Part shown: positions 31,393 through 37,229 of the stretch, one piece after another
Numbering within the stretch: position 1 is the first letter of the stretch
Layout: each line of letters starts with the position of its first letter
From: Micromonospora yasonensis
GTDB lineage: Bacteria; Actinomycetota; Actinomycetes; Mycobacteriales; Micromonosporaceae
Direction of reading: 5' to 3'
DNA: 37,229 nucleotides
Assembly: GCF_026013475.1 (NCBI RefSeq)
Contig: NZ_JAPDPH010000052.1
Location: 1 to 37,229, forward strand
Translations under genes and position numbers: made by a program
The notes under the pieces: generated by a model
What the model saw: only the letters and a program-made list of their open reading frames with translations
Told to the model about the DNA's origin: nothing
Database searches by the model: none

Positions 31393-34300
31393 CTACTGGC
31401 AGGAGCCGCGTAGACACTTGCTCCAGATGGTGTAGGTCCCGCTCACTCCACCTCCCGAAATGCCCCGGTTGTCGGTGCCGATCAACCCACCCGCGGGGTT
31501 GGTGCCGACCGAGACGTCCCAGTCGTCCGGATCAATCTTGCCGGTCTTCTCGTCGATGCCGTAACCGCCACCCCATCGACCGATGCTGCCCGAGACGCTG
31601 GTGTCGTGGCGCCCGTGGGACCGGTGGGAGTAGGAGATGGTCGGGAACACCGAGCCGATGCCGGGCGTGGCCGGGTTGCTGTTGAACGATCCGTTCACGC
31701 TGACCTTGCCGTTCTGGAACTTGATCTTCCCGCACACTCCTACGCAGAGCGTCCAACTGATGCCCACGTGCTTGTAGAGATGGTCGTAGAGGCCACCATG
31801 TCGCGGAATCGGATCCTTGCCGCAGATGCTGGTGTAGCCGGCGTACCGGGCCATGCAGTGCATCCACTGGTCCTTCTTGGCCTTCAGCGCGGCCAGCCGG
31901 GCCCGTTTCGCGGCCTCCTCCCGGGCTTTCTTGGCCGCGTACTCGCGGGCCAGCCGCCGCGCCTCGGCCGCCTTCTTCTGGTCGTACATGTGCAGGTAGG
32001 CAGGCGAGATCTTCTTGCGCTTCGGGTGGTAGTGGTGGTTGCCGCTGCCGCCGTACTCGCAGCCGTCGCAGAAGTGCGAGCCGCCCGAGCCCGAGGACTT
32101 CTTCTTCGTCGACTTCTTCTTCTTGGGCTTGCTCTTGTGGGCGTTCGGGGTGTCGTAGCCGCCACAGGCGTCGCAGTAGTGGCCGCCGACCGGGTCGTAC
32201 GACCAGCGACCGTCCGGGTCGCTCTCGGTCATCGGGGTGTTGTTGGCGTAGGCGTACCCGTTCATCTGCTGCGGTTCGTTGTGGTTGATCAGCGGATCGA
32301 CCGAGATGAACCGTCCGGTCACCGGGTCGTACTCCCGGGCGCCGAGCTGGGTCAGTCCGGTCGGGTCGACGGTGCCGCCGACGAAGCCCTTCTCGGTCGG
32401 CCAGCTCGGAATGGCCCCCCGCAGCTTGCCGAAGGGCAGGTAACGGCGCTGGATGACAGCGAGGTCACCAGCGTCGATGGACAGTTGTGCGGTGCCGTGC
32501 CGGTCGGCGGCCTCGAAGGTGAGGCCGGCGGCGGTCCGCACCGCGGTGACGGAGCCGAGCGGGTAGTAGCGGGTGGCGGACACCGCCCCGGTCGCCTTCG
32601 TCAACTTCAGCTCGGTGCCGCCGAGGTAGAGGGTGACCGCGTTCGCGTCCCGGCGGATCAGCCGGTTGCCGTCCGCGTCGTACAGGTAGTCGGTGGTCTT
32701 GCCGCCCTCGGTCACCGAGGCCAGCAGGCCCTCGGGGTCCCAGGTCAGGATCTGCGCCGAGCCGGCCACATTCCGGCCGACGGTGTTGCCGGTGCTGTCG
32801 TAGCTGAACGAGTTGGTCTGCCCCGCGGTAGCCACCGCGGACAGCGCGTGCGGCTGCGGTGAGCCGGCTGTCGGGTAGGTCGAGGTGCTGGTCACCCCGG
32901 CGCCGGTGGTGGTGTCGTAGTTGGTTTCCGTGAGCCGGTTGCCCGTCTTGTCGTACGTCCAGGACTGCCAGTACGGGGCCGGCCCACCCAGCACCGACGG
33001 GCTCGGGGCGGCGGCGCAGTTGTCCGTCGCCGTCCAGGCCCGGGTCAGGCGACGCAGGTAGTCGTAGCTGAAGCACTGGGTGTCGGCCGTCCCGCCGAGC
33101 GGCGTGTCGGCGATCCGGGTGACGTTGCCGGCGGGGTCGTAGCTGTAGTTGACGTCGGCCAGGTGCGTCGGGGAGACCGTGCGGTCCACCAGGGAGCGGG
33201 TCAACCGGCGGGTCGCGTCGTCGTAGAAGAAGGTCTGGGCGACCTGCTTCCCGGCAACCGCCTGCAGGGTGTACTGCGCCGGCTCGTCGTAGGGGGTGTA
33301 GCTGGCCGCCGTCAGCATGGTCGCCAGCCCGGTCTGGGCGGTCTGCAACCGGCCGTCACCGTCGTAGCCGTACCGCAGGGTCTCCGCGGCAAGTCCTCCG
33401 GCAGCCGGGTAGGAGGCGGACAGCGGCAGCCCGGTGGCCGTGTAGCCGGTGTTCACCCGGTAGCTGCCGGCCAGGTTGCCCTCGCTGGCCGGGACGGTGA
33501 CCGTGCTGCCGAGCGAACGGTAGCGCAGATCGTAGCCGTTGACCGCGGTGGTGTAGGCGTTGCCGTTCACGTACCGGGTCGCCGTCGCCGGCTGGCCCTT
33601 CACCACCGCACCGCTGGCCAGGGTGTCGTACGTCCAGGCGGCCCGCTTCGGTCCGGCGGTCGACCCCTCGTAGAGGCCGGTCCGGCGGCCCAGGCCGTCG
33701 TAGCTGTACGCCAGGGTGGTGCCGCGGGCGTCGGTCTCGGTGAGCAGCTGGTCGGCGTTGTCGTAGGTGTAGGTGGTGGTTCCCTTGTCCGGGTCGTCGT
33801 CGCGCACCTTGCGCCCGCGCAGGTCGTAGGCGTACCGCCAGACGTTGCCCGCCGCGTCGGTGACCGTCGCCAGGTCACCCGAGCGGGTGTAGGTGTAGGT
33901 GGTGGCGTCGTAGCTGCCGGTGGGCGACCCCGAGGTGTACTGGCGAAGCTCGATGGTCTGCCCATGGGCGTCGGTGATCGTGGTCGTCGGGGGGTCGCCG
34001 GCCGGCGGGTCCACGGTGGTTCGGTCGCCGCCGTAGCTGGTGGTGGTACGCCACTTCTCGACGCCGTAGGAGAGCAGGATCTGGTTGGTCTCCCGCTCGT
34101 CGCCGTCCTGCACGAAGCGGGTCTGCGCGGGCACGGCGTTGTCGGCGACGGTCAGCAGGGTGGTGCCGGCGGCCGCGCTGTTCCAGTACGGCGCGTTGGT
34201 CTTCACCGTCTGGCCACGGGAGTCGTAGAAGGTGTCGGTGACCACCCGGCCGCCGCCGGAGGCCGGCTCCTGGGTCTGCCGCGGCCGCAGCCGGCCGTCG

Positions 34301-37229
34301 TAGAAAGCGTACGCCGGGTCGTAGCCGCCGTCGTCGCGCAGGCTCTGCGTGGTCACGACGTTCGGTCCCGAGGCCTGCACCAGGTAGGAGAACTTCAGGT
34401 TCGCCGGCTCACCGCCGGACTTGGACTGGTCGGTCAGCCAGACCGCGGTGAGCCGGCCGAGCGGGTCGTAGATCAGGTCGGTACGGCGAAGGTTGGCGTC
34501 GACCGTGGCGACCTGCGCGCCCCAGGCCGGCTCCAGCGTGGTGGTCGTCGTGTGTCCGAGCGCGTTGGTGACGGCGACGCCGGTGGTCGGCCCGCCACTG
34601 GCCGGGGTGTACGCCGTGCTGGTCTTCCGGTTCAGCGCGTCGTACGAGGTCAGCGGCCGGCCGTAGCTGTCGTAACTGGCCCGGGTCACCTGCGCGTAGG
34701 TCGGGGTGCCGCCCGCATAGTCGACGAGCTCCTGGGTCAGTGTCTCGTCGCCCCGGGTCGGCGCGGTGCCGAAGGTGGTGGAGCCGTCGTAGAAGGTCCG
34801 GACGTCGGAGAGCACGTCCGCCGGACGGGACGGGCTCACCGAACAGTTCACCGAGACCCGCTCGACGCGCACCTCGTAGTCGACCATCCAGGCCCCGGTG
34901 TTGCGGGCGTAGGTGGTCCGGTTGCACTCGTCGTCGGCGCTCGTCGACGTGTCGCCCAGGTCGCTGACCTGGGTCGGCAGGCCGTACGAGTCGAAGCTGG
35001 TCCGGGTCTCGGTGCGCCGGTACCCGGAGGCCAACGCGATCCGGTTGCGTTTCTTGGCCACTCCGGTCAGGTATGCCCTGGTGGACCCGTGGGTGGCGGT
35101 GGCGGCCGAGATCCACGGATCGTCGATCTCACCGTCCAGTTCGCCGCCGCCGACCCCGTTGTAGGTGATCGACTCCCGGACGAACCCGGCGAGCGCCGGG
35201 TGGTCGGCCACCCCGACCCCCTCGGAGTCGGTCACCGAGACGCTGCGGGCGCCGCTGGTCAACTTGTCGCCGTCCATGCCCCGCAGGTAGAGCGTCTCGC
35301 GCTGGGAGCGCACCTCGCCCGACGCGCCGTGGGTGACCCGGACCCGGCCGTACCCGCGCCATTCGCTCCAGGTGCGGTACTTGGCCGGGGTGAGCTCGTT
35401 GTCGTCGTGGTGCCAGGCCCCGCCGCCGAGGTACTCGTAGTCGGTCTCCTCGATCCCGGCGATGCCGGACTGGTCGTCGGAGAGGACCTGGATCGGGACG
35501 TACTTGTGGAACCAGTCGAGCTGGGGCGCCGTGGCGCCCTCCGGCGTCCAGTACTGGGGGAAGCACCGGCTGGTGTTCGAGTCCGGGGTCGGCGGCGCCG
35601 CCCGGGTGCACTCCTTGGCCGAGTAGTTGACCCGCACGTGCCCGCCCGACTCGTCGTACACGTCGGTGACCCGCCACTTGTACATCGGGGGGATGCCCTC
35701 CTGCGCATCCACTCGATTTTCTAGCTGGGTGCCCTCGAAGGTGACGGCCGGCAGGGCGATGCTGCCGCCCACCTTGCCGGTGTCGGTGATGGAGGCCAGC
35801 CACAGCGCCGGCGAGGTGCCGTCGCCGGGGTCGCGGAACTGGTAGCCCAGGGTCCAGGTGTCGACGTCACGGTAGGTGGTCCCGGAGACCCACAGCCGGG
35901 TGGTGACGCTGGCCAGCCGCTTGCGCGTCCAGAACGTCGGGGCGAACAGGTTGGTGCAGGTCGCGCCCGCAGCGCAGGCCAGGTCGTACGGTACGTCGGG
36001 CCAGTTCTTCGCGGTGTCCTTGGTGATCGCACCGGTGCCGCAGGTCGCACCCGCCGCGCACCGCTCCTCGACGCCGAAGTCGACCCGCATCGGCGCCGGC
36101 GCCGAATACATGGTGTCGGAGCGCTGGCCGTAGTCGACCCGGGTCAGGTAGCCGCCACGGTGGTAAGCGGTCCCGGCCGACGCGGTCAGGTTACGACCGT
36201 AGTAGTTGGTCTCGGTGGTGTAGAAGTACGACATGGCGTTGCCGTCCGGGTCGACCACGTAGTCGAGGTTCCACCGCCAGGCCTGGTCGCAGTAGGACGT
36301 CGCGAAGGTCGAGGCGTGGCAGGGCTCCCCGGTGTCGTTGCCGAAAACCGGCGCGGTCCACGCCGAGTTCGTCACCTCGTTGCCGGTGGTCCAGCCGGGC
36401 AACCGGTTGAGCCCGAAGAAGTACTGGGTGCCGTCGCGGCTGGTGACCTTCCAGTACTCACCGTCGTTGTCGCCGTTCGTGGCACCGCTCAACCGCTCCA
36501 CCCGGGAGCCGTCATCGTTGCGCAGCCGCCAAGCGCCCGTGGTGTCGTCCTTGACCAGTTCGATGGTGCGGCCGCTCAGGGTGAGGAACGCGTTGTCGGT
36601 CTCCCAGCACAGGTCGTACGGCTTCGGAGTGGTCGTCACGTCGTCCGAGCACGACTTGTACCGCCGCTCGACGAAACCCTCGTTGAGGTCCCAGCCCTCG
36701 CCCACCCACGACGCCTGGTTGTTGGTGCCGGCGGTCCGGCCGTCCACGCTGCCCGAGGAGTAGGAAATGTTCAGGTCGGGCTCCGGGCCGCCGAATGCTG
36801 GCGGTCCGTCCATCGGGTACGTCCAGTTGAAGTCGCCGGACGAACCGCCGGCCTCCCAGGATGCCGAGGCGGCCAGCGAGGTCGCCGAGTAGCTGCCGGC
36901 GCTGCCGGCCGGTGCCGCGGTGACCGCCAGCAGGGTCGCCGTCGCACCGAGGGAAATGTCGGCGGTGAGTTTTCCGGCCCGAACCGCGTTCTGGGTCGGC
37001 AGCGCCCGCTCGGCTCGGCACTCCGGGCGTTGCGGGCTGGTCAGCGCGCATTCCGGCAGCTGCACGAGGTGAAGCCGGGACGCCCAGTCCCCGCCGAAGG
37101 CGGCGCGGAACGAGGAGTAGTCGACTTCGACCGACACCCGGCCGGCGCGTGCCGCCCCGACGGTGACCAGCAGGCCGGCCACGCCGGCCCGCTCGGTGGT
37201 CGGCCGGTCGAGCACCTGGACCCGGACCC
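31393..37229 (-). CDS. giant secreted RHS/YD-repeat protein with unique C-terminal domain, N terminus missing
   Basis: More than 1,940 residues; the frame is open at the window edge, so signal peptide and N-terminal domains lie outside. The visible start has VSVEVDYSSFRAAFGGDWAS and WVGEGWDLNEGFVERRYKSC, typical of the region before the RHS shell in actinobacterial wall-associated proteins. YD repeats run through the middle (RRTDLIYDPLGRLTAVWL, WRYAYDLRGRKVRDDDPDKG, LAYSYDGLGRRTG, TDYLYDADGNRLIRRD). The RHS core ends with LGAREYDPVTGRFISVDPL, GYAYANNTPMTESDPDGRW, near 32200. The last ~270 residues are variable: two cysteine-histidine units (HYCDACGG, HFCDGCEYGG), a Lys-rich linker, an Ala/Lys/Arg coiled coil, and a Gly/Ser-rich beta-type end closing with CLRGSCQ. 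Family members encapsulate a C-terminal toxin; this end is not recognised. No immunity gene follows on the same strand. Confidence 0.9.
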   Translation of the reverse strand, partial: VRVQVLDRPTTERAGVAGLLVTVGAARAGRVSVEVDYSSFRAAFGGDWASRLHLVQLPECALTSPQRPECRAERALPTQNAVRAGKLTADISLGATATLLAVTAAPAGSAGSYSATSLAASASWEAGGSSGDFNWTYPMDGPPAFGGPEPDLNISYSSGSVDGRTAGTNNQASWVGEGWDLNEGFVERRYKSCSDDVTTTPKPYDLCWETDNAFLTLSGRTIELVKDDTTGAWRLRNDDGSRVERLSGATNGDNDGEYWKVTSRDGTQYFFGLNRLPGWTTGNEVTNSAWTAPVFGNDTGEPCHASTFATSYCDQAWRWNLDYVVDPDGNAMSYFYTTETNYYGRNLTASAGTAYHRGGYLTRVDYGQRSDTMYSAPAPMRVDFGVEERCAAGATCGTGAITKDTAKNWPDVPYDLACAAGATCTNLFAPTFWTRKRLASVTTRLWVSGTTYRDVDTWTLGYQFRDPGDGTSPALWLASITDTGKVGGSIALPAVTFEGTQLENRVDAQEGIPPMYKWRVTDVYDESGGHVRVNYSAKECTRAAPPTPDSNTSRCFPQYWTPEGATAPQLDWFHKYVPIQVLSDDQSGIAGIEETDYEYLGGGAWHHDDNELTPAKYRTWSEWRGYGRVRVTHGASGEVRSQRETLYLRGMDGDKLTSGARSVSVTDSEGVGVADHPALAGFVRESITYNGVGGGELDGEIDDPWISAATATHGSTRAYLTGVAKKRNRIALASGYRRTETRTSFDSYGLPTQVSDLGDTSTSADDECNRTTYARNTGAWMVDYEVRVERVSVNCSVSPSRPADVLSDVRTFYDGSTTFGTAPTRGDETLTQELVDYAGGTPTYAQVTRASYDSYGRPLTSYDALNRKTSTAYTPASGGPTTGVAVTNALGHTTTTTLEPAWGAQVATVDANLRRTDLIYDPLGRLTAVWLTDQSKSGGEPANLKFSYLVQASGPNVVTTQSLRDDGGYDPAYAFYDGRLRPRQTQEPASGGGRVVTDTFYDSRGQTVKTNAPYWNSAAAGTTLLTVADNAVPAQTRFVQDGDERETNQILLSYGVEKWRTTTSYGGDRTTVDPPAGDPPTTTITDAHGQTIELRQYTSGSPTGSYDATTYTYTRSGDLATVTDAAGNVWRYAYDLRGRKVRDDDPDKGTTTYTYDNADQLLTETDARGTTLAYSYDGLGRRTGLYEGSTAGPKRAAWTYDTLASGAVVKGQPATATRYVNGNAYTTAVNGYDLRYRSLGSTVTVPASEGNLAGSYRVNTGYTATGLPLSASYPAAGGLAAETLRYGYDGDGRLQTAQTGLATMLTAASYTPYDEPAQYTLQAVAGKQVAQTFFYDDATRRLTRSLVDRTVSPTHLADVNYSYDPAGNVTRIADTPLGGTADTQCFSYDYLRRLTRAWTATDNCAAAPSPSVLGGPAPYWQSWTYDKTGNRLTETNYDTTTGAGVTSTSTYPTAGSPQPHALSAVATAGQTNSFSYDSTGNTVGRNVAGSAQILTWDPEGLLASVTEGGKTTDYLYDADGNRLIRRDANAVTLYLGGTELKLTKATGAVSATRYYPLGSVTAVRTAAGLTFEAADRHGTAQLSIDAGDLAVIQRRYLPFGKLRGAIPSWPTEKGFVGGTVDPTGLTQLGAREYDPVTGRFISVDPLINHNEPQQMNGYAYANNTPMTESDPDGRWSYDPVGGHYCDACGGYDTPNAHKSKPKKKKSTKKKSSGSGGSHFCDGCEYGGSGNHHYHPKRKKISPAYLHMYDQKKAAEARRLAREYAAKKAREEAAKRARLAALKAKKDQWMHCMARYAGYTSICGKDPIPRHGGLYDHLYKHVGISWTLCVGVCGKIKFQNGKVSVNGSFNSNPATPGIGSVFPTISYSHRSHGRHDTSVSGSIGRWGGGYGIDEKTGKIDPDDWDVSVGTNPAGGLIGTDNRGISGGGVSGTYTIWSKCLRGSCQ

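Noticed and set aside
32084..35724. Long plus-strand open frames opposite the RHS gene
   Set aside because: They are Gly/Val/Arg-rich mirror products of G/C-biased codons in the RHS gene, with no recognisable domain.

Overview
The window is high-GC, densely packed bacterial DNA with strongly G/C-biased third codon positions, GTG starts and Ala/Arg-rich proteins. The gene types (NRPS-type genes, DUF3618/holin-family operon, CopC-CopD fusion with a YcnI protein, very large secreted RHS protein, DUF5753-type XRE remnant) point to a filamentous actinomycete, perhaps Micromonosporaceae; the family assignment is inference. The first ~40 bases are an almost pure C run that breaks the reading frame of the first gene and look like a poor contig end.

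Layout. (1) 1-2795, minus strand: edge of a nonribosomal-peptide-type biosynthetic cluster (type II thioesterase, SAM methyltransferase, partial adenylation domain). (2) 3157-4841, plus strand: a three-gene envelope operon ending in a DUF3618 protein, then a bidirectional terminator and a convergent gdhA (4962-6302). (3) 6481-7143: an SDR-like protein. (4) 7198-7746: decayed pieces of an XRE regulator and a Na+/H+ antiporter. (5) 7774-23216: the main feature, a divergent catabolic island. The minus-strand arm encodes a substrate-binding lipoprotein, two permeases, two ATPases, a proline-racemase-superfamily enzyme and a GntR/FCD regulator. The plus-strand arm encodes a DapA-family deaminase, a second racemase-superfamily enzyme, an aldehyde dehydrogenase, the two halves of aconitase X, an ornithine-cyclodeaminase-family reductase and a three-subunit FAD/[2Fe-2S] dehydrogenase. 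(6) 23213-23664: a TRIC/YicG-type membrane protein with internal deletions. (7) 23675-29789, minus strand: a copper-linked set (LVIVD-type secreted protein, orphan substrate-binding lipoprotein, CopC-CopD fusion, small lipoprotein, YcnI). (8) 30425-30976: a secreted six-cysteine protein. (9) 31393-37229, minus strand: a giant RHS/YD-repeat protein, cut at its N terminus by the window edge.

How the island should work (inference from families). Imported hydroxyproline isomers are processed by three converging routes. trans-4-hydroxy-L-proline is epimerised to cis-4-hydroxy-D-proline, oxidised by the three-subunit dehydrogenase, deaminated by the DapA-family enzyme to 2-oxoglutarate semialdehyde and oxidised to 2-oxoglutarate. 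cis-3-hydroxy-L-proline is dehydrated by aconitase X to pyrroline-2-carboxylate, which the cyclodeaminase-family reductase turns into L-proline. The transporter-linked racemase-superfamily enzyme resembles trans-3-hydroxy-L-proline dehydratases but carries a racemase-type second cysteine. Genes in both arms overlap or nearly touch, and the shared intergenic region (14215-14417) holds a palindrome and a repeated 10-mer that are candidate GntR sites. Both edges of the island are bordered by internally deleted pseudogenes, which suggests past insertion or recombination.
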